Origin: Staphylococcus equorum | Lineage (GTDB): Bacteria > Bacillota > Bacilli > Staphylococcales > Staphylococcaceae | Assembly: GCF_029024965.1 (NCBI RefSeq) | Contig: NZ_CP118982.1 | Coordinates: forward strand, 124,001-188,000 | Reading direction: 5' to 3' | DNA length: 64,000 bases | Shown here: positions 38,188 to 46,455 of the stretch, in pieces | Numbering within the stretch: position 1 is the first letter of the stretch | How the letters are laid out: each line of letters opens with the position of its first letter | The notes under the pieces: model-generated | The model's input: only the letters and a program-made list of their open reading frames with translations | Databases searched by the model: none | What the model was told of the DNA's origin: nothing | Position numbers and translations under genes: made by a program

Positions 38188-38652
38188 ATGAATAAATTAA
38201 ATATAATAGAGAAGAAATTTATAACCATTCTTACTCACCTAATGACAGTTTTTATGATTTTATCGATCTTGACTATATTCTTGCAGCTCCTTACACGTTT
38301 TGTTTTTAAAACTTCAATTTTTTGGTCACAAGAACTTTTAATGTTGTTTTTTGTGTACAGTATTTTATTTGGAGCAGTGGTATTAATGTATAAGCAAGAG
38401 CATTTACAAGTTGATTTATTTGAAAAGTTACCTAAAAAGTTAGAAAAAGCGCTAGATTATTTTGTGAAAAGTGTAATCACCTTCGTACTATTAATAATTT
38501 TTTATTATAGTATTTTACAAGTGAATTTAAGTATAAGTGCGGGGCAAGTTATGACTTCTATGCCAATTGGTAGATGGATTATGTATATACCAATGCCAAT
38601 ATGTTTCATATTGATGATTTATTTTACTTGGAAGCCGGGTGATAAATCATGA
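38188..38652 (+). CDS. dctQ: TRAP transporter small permease, DctQ family
   Basis: A 154-residue membrane protein with four predicted helices (about 14-36, 48-66, 88-108, 128-148). It shows the DctQ features RFVFKTSIFWSQELLMLFFVYSILFGAVVLMYKQEHLQVDLF between helices 1 and 3. With DctM it forms the membrane part of the TRAP importer. It follows dctP by 11 bases with AAGGGGG, and its stop overlaps the dctM start. Confidence 0.9.
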   Translation: MNKLNIIEKKFITILTHLMTVFMILSILTIFLQLLTRFVFKTSIFWSQELLMLFFVYSILFGAVVLMYKQEHLQVDLFEKLPKKLEKALDYFVKSVITFVLLIIFYYSILQVNLSISAGQVMTSMPIGRWIMYIPMPICFILMIYFTWKPGDKS

Positions 38653-39926
38653 TATTATTTCTAATTATATTGTTATTTGTACTTATAATTATCAGAATGC
38701 CCATTGCGTTTTCTTTAATGACTGTATCTATTATAGGAATTGGATGGACTGGTGTAGAATTTTTAGAAATTATACCGAGGAAAATGTATTTTGGCATAAA
38801 TAATTTCTCACTTTTAGCTATACCTCTATTTGTATTAGCTGGAGAAATAATGTCAAAAGGTGGTATGTCTAAAAGAATTGTTGAATTCTCTAAACTACTA
38901 ATTGGTCCATTGCCTGGTGGTTTAGCAATGGTTGTAATAATTTCGAGCGTATTTTTTGCTGCGTTAACAGGTACAGCAATAGCTGCAGCAGCAGCAATAG
39001 GTGGCATGTTGTTACCATTAATGAAAAAAGAAGGATATGATGAAGGTTTTTCTGCATCATTAGTTGCTTCGGCTGCGACAGTGGGACCAATTATACCACC
39101 TAGTATTATATTTATTTTATTTGGTGTTATGGCAAACCAATCTATAAGTGATTTATTTATTGGAGGAGTTGTACCCGGTATTTTAATGGGTGTTGGGTTG
39201 ATGATTTATAGTTACTTTGTAGGTAAAAAAGAAGGGTATAAATCTATGGATAGTTTTCCACCATTAAAAGATATACTCTTAGGTTTTAAAGATGCAGTTT
39301 TGGCGTTATTGATGCCAGCAATTATTATAGGAGGTATTGTTAGTGGATTATTTACTGCTACAGAATCTGGTGTAATTGCAGTTTTATATGCGATAATAAT
39401 AAGTAGTGTTGTATATAGAGAATTAAACTTCAAAAAAATGTATGAAGCATTAATTAGTAGTACAAAGACTTCCGTTGGTATCATATTTTTAATAGGAAGT
39501 GCAGCAATATTTATTTGGTTTGTTTCCTTTAATAATGTTCCAGAACAACTACAATCTATGTTAGGTGTTTTTGCAGATAATCCAATTTTACTATTACTTG
39601 TAATAAATATTGTATTATTAATAGCGGGTACATTTATAGATACGATAAGTGCAGTTACTATTTTTACGCCAATCTTCTTACCGCTAATTATGGCAACAAA
39701 TATAGATCCTATTCATTTCGGCGTGGTAATGGCTGTGAACCTATCAATAGGAATGATAACGCCACCAGTAGGAGTTTGTTTATTTGTAGTATCATCTATA
39801 AGTAAAGTGCACATCAAAAAAATTATCAAATCAGTTACACCACAATTAGCTATTTTACTTGTAATATTAATAATTATTACGTACGTACCATGGTTAATTA
39901 CTTATCCGGTTTCGTTATTTAAATAA
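38649..39926 (+). CDS. dctM: TRAP transporter large permease, DctM family
   Basis: A 425-residue polytopic permease with about 12 helices. DctM hallmarks are LLAIPLFVLAGEIMSKGG near residue 57, the alanine-rich GTAIAAAAAIGGMLLP, ASAATVGPIIPPSIIF near residue 140, and the second-half mirror INIVLLIAGTFIDTISAVTIFTPIFLP near residue 330 and MITPPVGVCLFV near residue 375. It is the sodium- and substrate-conducting subunit. Its start overlaps dctQ by four bases. TRAP systems are uncommon in staphylococci, which makes this locus a likely accessory acquisition; base composition is not visibly different from its surroundings. Confidence 0.93.
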   Translation: MILFLIILLFVLIIIRMPIAFSLMTVSIIGIGWTGVEFLEIIPRKMYFGINNFSLLAIPLFVLAGEIMSKGGMSKRIVEFSKLLIGPLPGGLAMVVIISSVFFAALTGTAIAAAAAIGGMLLPLMKKEGYDEGFSASLVASAATVGPIIPPSIIFILFGVMANQSISDLFIGGVVPGILMGVGLMIYSYFVGKKEGYKSMDSFPPLKDILLGFKDAVLALLMPAIIIGGIVSGLFTATESGVIAVLYAIIISSVVYRELNFKKMYEALISSTKTSVGIIFLIGSAAIFIWFVSFNNVPEQLQSMLGVFADNPILLLLVINIVLLIAGTFIDTISAVTIFTPIFLPLIMATNIDPIHFGVVMAVNLSIGMITPPVGVCLFVVSSISKVHIKKIIKSVTPQLAILLVILIIITYVPWLITYPVSLFK

Positions 39927-39946
39927 ATTCTCTAGGAGGTTCAAGG

Positions 39947-40600
39947 ATGTATGATTCTTTAAAAAAAGTTAATAGAAATTCAATAAAACAAGAAATATAT
40001 GATCAAGTTAAGCGTTCATTATTTAATAATGAATTACCACTTGATCAATTTATTACTGAAGTTGAATTATCTAATTTACTAGACGTCTCTCGTACACCGG
40101 TTAGGGAAGCAATAAATGAATTAGTGTTAGAACAACTTATGATTTTTAAACCAAGAAAAGGTTATAAAGTAAATACATTTACTAACCATGAAATTGATCA
40201 AATTTTCTTATTGAGAGAATCACTGGAGATTGCTTGTGTGCCTTTTATTGTACAAATAATAGATGAAGATCATATCCATGATTTAAAAGCTATTATTGAA
40301 AAACAAATAAAAGCAGCTCAAAATGATGATTATTATACATTTATGTTATTAGACAAAAGTTTCCATACCTACTTAATGGAAATTATTCAGTTTGAGTTAT
40401 TTTTAAAAAGCTATAATGTGCAACATGACCTATCCATTCTTATTGGTACTCAAGGATTAAAAAGCCAAGGAAGAATGATAGAAGTTATTGATGAACATAA
40501 TGAAATAATTAAGGCACTATCATACAAAAATGAGGAAGCTATCGTAAACATGATGAAATCTCATTTAGAGAAATCTATGACTGCGTTTAAAGTGAAATAG
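39947..40600 (+). CDS. GntR-family regulator with FCD domain
   Basis: A 217-residue regulator. The winged helix at residues 12-78 includes VELSNLLDVSRTPVREAINELVLEQL; the all-helical FCD ligand domain follows (about 85-212) with the metal-binding histidine set suggested by DKSFHTYL and IDEHNEIIKAL plus MMKSHLEKS. FCD domains usually bind the organic acid metabolised by the operon. It is the last gene of the TRAP operon (AGGAGG ribosome site) and presumably represses it through the AATGTATACATT palindrome at 35701-35712. Confidence 0.9.
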   Translation: MYDSLKKVNRNSIKQEIYDQVKRSLFNNELPLDQFITEVELSNLLDVSRTPVREAINELVLEQLMIFKPRKGYKVNTFTNHEIDQIFLLRESLEIACVPFIVQIIDEDHIHDLKAIIEKQIKAAQNDDYYTFMLLDKSFHTYLMEIIQFELFLKSYNVQHDLSILIGTQGLKSQGRMIEVIDEHNEIIKALSYKNEEAIVNMMKSHLEKSMTAFKVK

Positions 40601-40688
40601 TTGTAGTTTATATAGCAAATATTTCCTATATATAAGTTTAAACAATGAATGATAATAAATAATTGAAGATACTATATTATTATGGAAG

Positions 40689-40806
40689 TGGCACTAATTT
40701 GGGCTGACTCCTGCGGGAAAGGCACTGGCCGAAGACTACAGGCTGAGGCCGTGCCCGCGGAAAGCATGCACAAAAAAGTGCCAACAAAGTCGAAGACTTT
40801 GTCTAT
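40689..40806. repeat. Imperfect palindromic intergenic repeat, copy B
   Basis: Second copy of the element at 6108-6217. Outer stem TGGCACT (40689-40695) with AGTGCCA (40777-40783), middle stem CTGCGGG with CCCGCGG, inner stem GGCACTGGCC with GGCCGTGCC, apical AGACTACAGGCT. The bases of the stems differ from copy A while pairing is kept. It lies between convergent gene ends (GntR gene and Xre gene), and together with the terminator it fills most of the 347-base gap. Confidence 0.78.
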
Positions 40807-40812
40807 ACCATG

Positions 40813-40847
40813 AAAAACGGCAAACTAAATATGTTTGCCGTTTTTTT
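40813..40847 (+). terminator. Intrinsic terminator after the GntR gene
   Basis: AAAACGGCAAAC and GTTTGCCGTTTT form a 12-bp stem with A tract before and T tract after; it may also serve the minus-strand Xre gene. Confidence 0.85.
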
Positions 40848-40946
40848 ATGTTGTTATGAAAATAAGTTAATAGAAATATATAAAATTAAATCGTCGAGAT
40901 TTCAACGTAGCCTTAATTTAAATATAAAGTGTCACCCTCTCTATGA

Positions 40947-41408
40947 TTAACTACGTGAATGTTTGTAGTGACTCATGAATATTAAGATTAAATTGATAAG
41001 TCCTACGGTGAGACCACCTATCAGCGCATACAATCCAAGAGGTACGAGAAACCAAGGCTCATGCAGTATGCCGTCTTGTGAAACGTAAGAGGGGATGGCT
41101 AAGAAAAGTATCGCACAGGTGATACCAATCAAAATTAAAATCATACTTACAATACTTAGACGTATGCGTTTGATGCTTTTTCCATCATTAACGAGTTTAT
41201 CTTTAATAACGTCATCGCCTAAGATTAAATCATCGAGTGACAAGTGGAACGTTTTAGCGATATGCACAATTATTTCTATATCTGGTAAATATCTATTATT
41301 TTCCCAAGCTGATACTGTTTGTCTCGATACATTAAGTTGTTCGGAAAGTTGCTCTTGTGTGAGTTGATGTTCTTTTCTAATCGATTTAATTTGATTTCCA
41401 AAATCCAT
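40947..41408 (-). CDS. Xre-family regulator fused to a DUF3955 membrane domain
   Basis: A 153-residue protein. Residues 5-60 are a Cro/C1 helix-turn-helix (QLTQEQLSEQLNVSRQTVSAWENNR); residues about 83-107 and 120-146 are membrane helices joined by SQDGILHEPWFLVPLGL, the DUF3955 signature. It is thus a membrane-tethered DNA-binding protein, a form known in Firmicutes. GGAGGAAAG precedes the ATG. The divergent gene at 41634 carries the same DUF3955 motif without the DNA-binding part, so the two probably interact or share a signal. Function unknown. Confidence 0.82.
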   Translation of the reverse strand: MDFGNQIKSIRKEHQLTQEQLSEQLNVSRQTVSAWENNRYLPDIEIIVHIAKTFHLSLDDLILGDDVIKDKLVNDGKSIKRIRLSIVSMILILIGITCAILFLAIPSYVSQDGILHEPWFLVPLGLYALIGGLTVGLINLILIFMSHYKHSRS

Positions 41409-41501
41409 ACGATCTTTCCTCCAATCTCTATATATCTATATAGTTAGATTCTTCGTAAAAGCTGATGTTATGAGATTGCTAGCAACACTTTACACCTCCC
41501 G

Positions 41502-41536
41502 CAAGACATACTGTCACTCAAAACAGCTATGTCTTG
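41502..41536. promoter_or_regulatory. Inverted repeat between the Xre gene and the divergent DUF3955 gene
   Basis: CAAGACATACTGT pairs with ACAGCTATGTCTTG across seven bases, with one bulged C. It may be the Xre operator or a leader hairpin of the DUF3955 transcript. Confidence 0.45.
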
Positions 41537-41633
41537 TGATGCTTTCTTTTATAAATACATTCTATATTTGATAATAAAAACTTGAAAGAAGGCAGTTAAT
41601 TGTCTAATAAATTTAGGAGGTTATATACAGATT

Positions 41634-41857
41634 ATGAGTAAAAAATATTTTTTTCAAGTATTTTTTGCATGATTTTCGGAATTTTAATGGGAGGTCTATT
41701 TATTGTTTTACCTAGTCATGTCGATCAAGATGGCATCTTACGTGAGCCATGGTTTTTAGTGGAATTTGGTTTCTTATTTGTGGCATTAGGGATATTATTA
41801 ATGATCGTAACTGTCGTAAAATATTTATACCATCGTTTTGTACAGCATAAACAATAA
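41634..41857 (+). pseudogene. DUF3955 small membrane protein, frameshifted at an A tract
   Basis: From the ATG at 41634 (AGGAGG at 41615-41620) the frame reads MSKKYFFQVFFA and stops. One extra A in the six-A run at 41640-41645 would join it to the open frame that ends at 41857, giving MSKKIFFSSIFCMIFG and then a DUF3955 domain with LPSHVDQDGILREPWFLVEFG and two membrane helices, about 74 residues. The domain matches the C-terminal half of the neighbouring Xre protein. The open frame alone could start at the ATG 41669, but no ribosome site is near. It may be a true pseudogene, a slippage-controlled gene or a sequencing error. Confidence 0.6.
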
Positions 41858-41997
41858 CGTTTTAAGAGACTAGAGCATAAATAAAGCATCTCATGTTGAT
41901 AATTTAAATATCTAGTAATCTTTATAGAGCGTGAAAAGAAATCAAATGACAAATTTTGGTTTATTTTCTCGCTTTTTTTAAAAACAAAAATAAGATA

Positions 41998-42046
41998 ATT
42001 TACTAAAAAAGTAAAATTAATGTATAATAACATGTAAGCGCTTACT
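41998..42046 (+). promoter_or_regulatory. fadH-type gene promoter with cre site
   Basis: TTTACT at 41998 and TATAAT at 42023-42028 form a promoter with a long spacer. TGTAAGCGCTTACT at 42033-42046 matches the catabolite-responsive element consensus except for the last base and covers the expected start, a position at which CcpA represses. Confidence 0.65.
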
Positions 42047-42093
42047 AATTTATTTGAATCATACTAAATCAAGCTTTTAAAAGGAGAATGTAA

Positions 42094-42858
42094 ATGAAGG
42101 ACAAAGTGATGATGATAACGGGCGGTAGTAGTGGCATGGGCAAAGCAATGGCGAAACGATTTGCTGAAGAAGGTGCCAAAGTAGTCATAACAGGTCGCTC
42201 ATTAGAACGACTTGAAGTTGCTAAAGCGGAAATTGAACAATATGAAGGTCAGGTGCTATGTATAGACATGGATGTACGTGATCCAGAGCGTGTGCAGTAT
42301 ACAGTAGATGAGACTGTAAAAACATTTGGACAGATAGATGGCCTTGTGAACAATGCAGCGGGTAATTTTATTTGCCCTGCAGAAGATTTGTCGATTAATG
42401 CGTGGAATTCAGTTGTAGATATTGTATTAAATGGTACTTGGTATTGTACACAAGCAGTAGGTAAAGAATGGATTAAAAATGGTCAAAAAGGTCGTATTTT
42501 GAATATGGTTGCGACGTATGCTTGGAGATCTGGTCCAGGTGTTATTCACTCTGCAAGTGCGAAAGCTGGCGTCCTTGCTATGACGAGAACACTTGCCGTG
42601 GAATGGGGTTCTAAATATGGAATTACAGTGAATGCCATTGCACCGGGGCCAATTGAAAATACAGGTGGGGCAGGAAAATTAAGTCTATCTGAAGAAGCAC
42701 GTCAACAGACACTAGATAGTGTACCAGTTGGTAGAATGGGTCAACCTGAAGAAATTGCAGGTTTGGCTAAATTCTTGTTTTCAGACGATGCGGACTATAT
42801 CAATGGCGCTTGCATGACCATGGATGGCGGGCAATGGCTCAATCAGAATGCATTTTAA
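42094..42858 (+). CDS. fadH: 2,4-dienoyl-CoA reductase (SDR family, FadH/YkuF-like)
   Basis: A 254-residue short-chain dehydrogenase, close in sequence to B. subtilis FadH (YkuF), which reduces 2,4-dienoyl-CoA with NADPH so that polyunsaturated acyl chains can enter beta-oxidation. Motifs: TGGSSGMGKAMAKRFAEEG cofactor loop, NNAAGNFICPAEDLS (typical for this subgroup), ATYAWRSGPGVIHSASAKAGVL and APGPIENTGGAGKL. The classical YxxxK is replaced by the HSASAK arrangement seen in the dienoyl-CoA reductases. AAAGGAG precedes the ATG; a cre site at the promoter fits use under glucose limitation. Stands alone with its own terminator. Confidence 0.85.
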   Translation: MKDKVMMITGGSSGMGKAMAKRFAEEGAKVVITGRSLERLEVAKAEIEQYEGQVLCIDMDVRDPERVQYTVDETVKTFGQIDGLVNNAAGNFICPAEDLSINAWNSVVDIVLNGTWYCTQAVGKEWIKNGQKGRILNMVATYAWRSGPGVIHSASAKAGVLAMTRTLAVEWGSKYGITVNAIAPGPIENTGGAGKLSLSEEARQQTLDSVPVGRMGQPEEIAGLAKFLFSDDADYINGACMTMDGGQWLNQNAF

Positions 42859-42876
42859 ACAATTCTCAATTTATAT

Positions 42877-42919
42877 AAAAGACAAATCGGACGATTCATA
42901 TCGTTTGATTTGTTTTTTT
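42877..42919 (+). terminator. Intrinsic terminator after fadH
   Basis: AAAAGACAAATCGGACGAT and ATCGTTTGATTTGTTTTTTT form a long stem with GU pairs and a T tract. Confidence 0.85.
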
Positions 42920-42996
42920 AATTCAACGCTATCGCTAATATATAATAAAAGTAACGGATTCAATTACAATTTATAAAACAAATTAACCTTATTCAA

Positions 42997-43101
42997 TTGA
43001 AATAAATGACTATTTCTACTATGATATATACTTGTGTTAAAAAAATAACGAAAAATTATATCTACGAAACTTTTTGGTTAATAACTGAAAAGTTTCTTTT
43101 T
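42997..43101 (+). promoter_or_regulatory. Promoter and terminated short transcript upstream of yitT
   Basis: TTGAAA (42997-43002), 17-base spacer, TATGAT (43020-43025). About 35 bases past the predicted start, GAAACTTTTT (43066-43075) pairs with AAAAGTTTC (43088-43096), followed by TTTTT. The result would be a RNA of about 70 bases, either a small RNA or an attenuated leader of the gene at 43190. It is the only structure I see in the 331-base gap. Confidence 0.5.
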
Positions 43102-43189
43102 ATGTCGTGCTTCCTAGGCGATCAATATAAATGAAATAAAACAGTAGGAATGAGTGATTTTCAAATAAAAGGAATGAGGTGTTATTGGG

Positions 43190-44028
43190 ATGTTGTACAA
43201 AATCCATTTTAAAAATATATGTTTCTGTATTTTAGGAACATTTCTTATAGGTATAGGCATTAATGTGTTTGTAATTCCTGCTAATTTTGGGGAGGGTGGT
43301 ACGGTAGGTATTTCGCTAAATCTAAAATATACACTAGGCTTATCACCGGCAATTACCTCTCTAATTATAAATATGATATTAATTGCGGTAGGTTGGAAAT
43401 ATTTAAGTAAAACGACAGCAGTTTACACATTGATTACAGTAATTTCGAGTTCAATATTTTTAGGACTAACTGAATCATTTAATATGCAGATTGAATCTGA
43501 TTTTATAAGCACAGTGTTTGGCGGCTTACTACTTGGTGTCGGTACTGGACTTGTAATCTCAGCGCGAAGTACATTAGGTGGCACATCTGTTATTGCTAAA
43601 ATTATAAATAAGTATACTGAAATCAAAACTTCTCAAGCGTTGTTTATGTTTGATTCAATCATTGTGTTATCTTTCTTATTCATCCTTCCTGTGCAAAATG
43701 TTTTATATACAATTGTTATGCTTTTTATCGTTGAGAAAAGTATGTCATTTGTAATAGAAGGTTTTAATCCTAAAAAGCAATTACAATTATTTCAAATTAT
43801 AATAATGAAATTAGTAAGGGGATTAATAAAGAAACAGGTAGAGGTTCAACATTATTGAATGGAGTCGGTGGCTATGAACGAAAAGAGACGAATGTGCTTT
43901 ATGTTGTCGTGCCGCAAAACCAATTATCAAGAATTAAGAAAATCGTTAATGCTCACGACGAAAATGCTTTTCTTGTTATTCATGATGTAAGAGATGTCTT
44001 AGGCAATGGCTTTATGAAAGTACAGTAA
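43190..44028 (+). pseudogene. YitT-family membrane protein, frameshifted
   Basis: The first 195 codons encode the YitT membrane domain (about five helices, GIGINVFVIPANFGEGGTVGIS near the start and FVIEGFNPKK at its end). At the five-A run 43772-43776 the frame is lost and stops at 43858; adding one A restores GFNPKKAITIIS and continues through GRGSTLLNGVGGYERKETNVLYVVVP to the DUF2179 cytoplasmic domain ending at 44028. The rejoined protein would be about 279 residues, the family length. Either a recent inactivation or a homopolymer sequencing error. Function of YitT proteins is not settled. Confidence 0.8.
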
Positions 44029-44060
44029 CGTAAAATATGTGTAGATATAAATACACATCA

Positions 44061-44098
44061 AAAAAGTCCTAATACTGTCATCAGTGTTAGGACTTTTT
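44061..44098. terminator. Bidirectional terminator between yitT and the PTS operon
   Basis: AAAAAGTCCTAATACTG and CAGTGTTAGGACTTTTT form a near-perfect stem with four-base loop; usable from both sides. Confidence 0.88.
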
Positions 44099-44128
44099 AT
44101 TAATAATTATGGCAATGTTAGATTTTAA

Positions 44129-45166
44129 TTATGGGTGGAAGATTACTTTATCAAAATGTTTCTTTTTATTAACTAATGCTTCAAATGTTTCAGGACCTTT
44201 TGCTAAATCTAAGCGATCTGAAATCATCGGATCCACTTGAATCTCTCCTGTAGACATGTAATGAAGGGACGCATGCCATTCTTCGCCTGGAAATGGGGCG
44301 GATAAGCCGTTCCAAGATCCAATAACATTAAGTTCATTGCGTAATATTTTTTCAAAATGAACACGATCCATTTCAATATCGGAGTAAGGTATGCCTAGCA
44401 GTAAGACTTCCCCGCCCTTAGCCGGTAACGTTAAGACTTGTCCAATCGTAAATGGTGAGCCTGCTGATTCAACAGCGACATCTATGTTATGAGGAATAGT
44501 AGCGATAACGTCATCTAAATTTTCTGCTTTAGAATTAATCGTATAATCTGCGCCAAGCGTCTTAGCAATTGCTAATTTATCTGGGTCGATATCAATAGCA
44601 ATCGTCTTAGCGGCACCAAATATTTTAGCCCATTGAATGGCTAGCAAACCGATACTGCCACATCCTATAACAGCTACAGTCGCCCCAGGTTTCATACTTG
44701 TTCTATAAAAACCATGTGCTACTACTGCAGAAGGTTCGACCATAGCAGCTGTATCAAAGTCTACATTAGTTGGCAATTTTAAGACGTTATTTGCAGGTAG
44801 TTTAACGAATTCTGCAAAACAGCCAGGTTCATAAGAGCCAATAACATATAAATGTTCACATCTAGAGTATTCACCTTTTTCACATTGTTCACAGGCGTGA
44901 CAAGCGATAGCTGGGCAACCCGTGACTGCATCGCCAACTGCCACATGATTAACGTTATTGCCTATACTTTCTACAACTCCTGAAAATTCATGACCAAATG
45001 TCATGCCTTCACGATAAGGGCCTAGCTTCTTATAGCGAGAATTGTCTGAACCGCATATACCAGTTGCAATCACTTTAATAATGACATCGTTACTGTCTTC
45101 AATTTCAGGCGGTTTTGTTTCTTCGTATCTTAAATCTTCAATGTCGTATAGGTTCAAAGCTTTCAA
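44129..45166 (-). CDS. Zinc-dependent polyol-phosphate dehydrogenase (galactitol-1-phosphate 5-dehydrogenase-like)
   Basis: A 345-residue medium-chain dehydrogenase. Catalytic zinc region GICGSDNSR and GHEFSGVVE; structural zinc cysteines in CHACEQCEKGEYSRC; NAD-binding motif VIGCGSIGLLAIQWAK near residue 167. It resembles GatD, which oxidises galactitol 1-phosphate to tagatose 6-phosphate. It is the last gene of a PTS operon that should deliver a phosphorylated polyol to it. The substrate could be another alditol 1-phosphate. Confidence 0.82.
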   Translation of the reverse strand: MKALNLYDIEDLRYEETKPPEIEDSNDVIIKVIATGICGSDNSRYKKLGPYREGMTFGHEFSGVVESIGNNVNHVAVGDAVTGCPAIACHACEQCEKGEYSRCEHLYVIGSYEPGCFAEFVKLPANNVLKLPTNVDFDTAAMVEPSAVVAHGFYRTSMKPGATVAVIGCGSIGLLAIQWAKIFGAAKTIAIDIDPDKLAIAKTLGADYTINSKAENLDDVIATIPHNIDVAVESAGSPFTIGQVLTLPAKGGEVLLLGIPYSDIEMDRVHFEKILRNELNVIGSWNGLSAPFPGEEWHASLHYMSTGEIQVDPMISDRLDLAKGPETFEALVNKKKHFDKVIFHP

Positions 45167-45193
45167 AGTATTTCACCTCTTATCTTCTGAATA

Positions 45194-45349
45194 TTAATTT
45201 TGTTCAGAAGTAACTTTTTTCTTTTTAAAAAATTTTGCGCCGAAGTAACCAAGAAAAACGACTATATTACAATAAAGTAAGTTATTCATATATAAATCTG
45301 TAATACCTCTCAATGGCCCAAGCATGAAATCTAACATATGTTCTACCAT
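45194..45349 (-). CDS. Small membrane protein of the PTS operon, 51 residues
   Basis: A 51-residue frame placed in the 237-base gap between the two dehydrogenase genes. It starts with ATG 13 bases after AAGGAG and has one membrane segment at about residues 24-40 (LLYCNIVVFLGYFGAKFF) followed by a lysine cluster FKKKK, so the C-terminus should be inside. Same strand and tight spacing place it in the operon. I do not recognise it; an accessory role at the PTS permease is a guess. Confidence 0.65.
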   Translation of the reverse strand: MVEHMLDFMLGPLRGITDLYMNNLLYCNIVVFLGYFGAKFFKKKKVTSEQN

Positions 45350-45403
45350 AATAATTATCTCCTTATATCATTTAATTGCTAAATGATGGTTATTTGAAAC
45401 AAG

Positions 45404-46435
45404 TTAATCGATAGGGCGAAGGAGTACTTTGATGCCTTCTCCACCTTTGATATGGTTGTAGCCTTCTTCCCATTGCGTAATATCAAGTTCATTTGTGACT
45501 AACGCTTCAGCATTAACATCACCACTGCTTAATAGTTGTAAAGAAGGTTCCCAGTCGGCTGGTTTTTGACTTCTCGTACCGACCACTCGTATTTCTTTTT
45601 GTATGATTTTCTCTAAATCAAAAGAAATTTCTGGATCTTTAAAGATACCAACTTGGACATATTGTCCTTTTTTACGTAAGATATCTAAACCTTGTTTGGC
45701 AGCGGGTACTGCACCAGAACATTCTAAAACTACATTTGCACCATAACCATTCGTAATACTGTTTACATAGTCTTTTAAATCAGTATTTTGAATATTGACG
45801 ACATGATCTAATTTAAGTTCTGTTGCCTTATCTAATCTTGTTTGATCATTATCTAATCCAGTGATTACGACTTCTGCACCTTTACTTTTAACGACTTGCG
45901 CGACAAGTAATCCAATAGGTCCAGGCCCCATAACGACTACGACATCGTCAGGCTGTATTTCAATTTTAGAAACGGCATGGTGGGCACAAGCTAATGGCTC
46001 CGTCATAGATGCTGCTTTATATGAAACATTATCAGGAATACGGTGGACACTAGCTGCACGTGCAACTAAATATTGCGTAAAGCCACCGTTTTGTTGTGTG
46101 CCTAAACCTTTACGATGATTACATAAATTATAATCACCACTTTGACAATATTCACATTCACCACAAATGTAATATGTTGTTTCAGAAGTGACGCGATCAC
46201 CAATTTTAAAATCGGTGACATTAGCGCCTGTCTCTACAACCTCTCCTGAAAATTCATGGCCAAGTGTCACTGGAAAGTTCACTTTATAATGACCTTCATA
46301 CGTGTGCACATCCGTGCCACAAATGCCTGCATAATGGACCTTTATTTTTACTTCATCTGCGTTCGGTGAAGGTATCTCTCTATCTAAGACTTCTAGATTC
46401 CCGAATCCTGGTTCAGTTTTAACGAGTGCTTTCAT
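45404..46435 (-). CDS. Zinc-dependent polyol dehydrogenase (sorbitol/iditol dehydrogenase-like)
   Basis: A 343-residue medium-chain dehydrogenase with catalytic zinc segment AGICGTDVHTYEGHYKVNFPVTLGHEF, structural zinc cysteines in CGECEYCQSGDYNLC, and the cofactor motif VMGPGPIGLLVAQVVK near residue 168. It belongs with GutB-type sorbitol dehydrogenases and is about 40% different in zinc-loop sequence from the second dehydrogenase of the operon, so the two likely handle different steps or substrates. It follows the IIC gene by 20 bases. Confidence 0.82.
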   Translation of the reverse strand: MKALVKTEPGFGNLEVLDREIPSPNADEVKIKVHYAGICGTDVHTYEGHYKVNFPVTLGHEFSGEVVETGANVTDFKIGDRVTSETTYYICGECEYCQSGDYNLCNHRKGLGTQQNGGFTQYLVARAASVHRIPDNVSYKAASMTEPLACAHHAVSKIEIQPDDVVVVMGPGPIGLLVAQVVKSKGAEVVITGLDNDQTRLDKATELKLDHVVNIQNTDLKDYVNSITNGYGANVVLECSGAVPAAKQGLDILRKKGQYVQVGIFKDPEISFDLEKIIQKEIRVVGTRSQKPADWEPSLQLLSSGDVNAEALVTNELDITQWEEGYNHIKGGEGIKVLLRPID

Positions 46436-46455
46436 GTAATGTCAGCTCCTATTTG

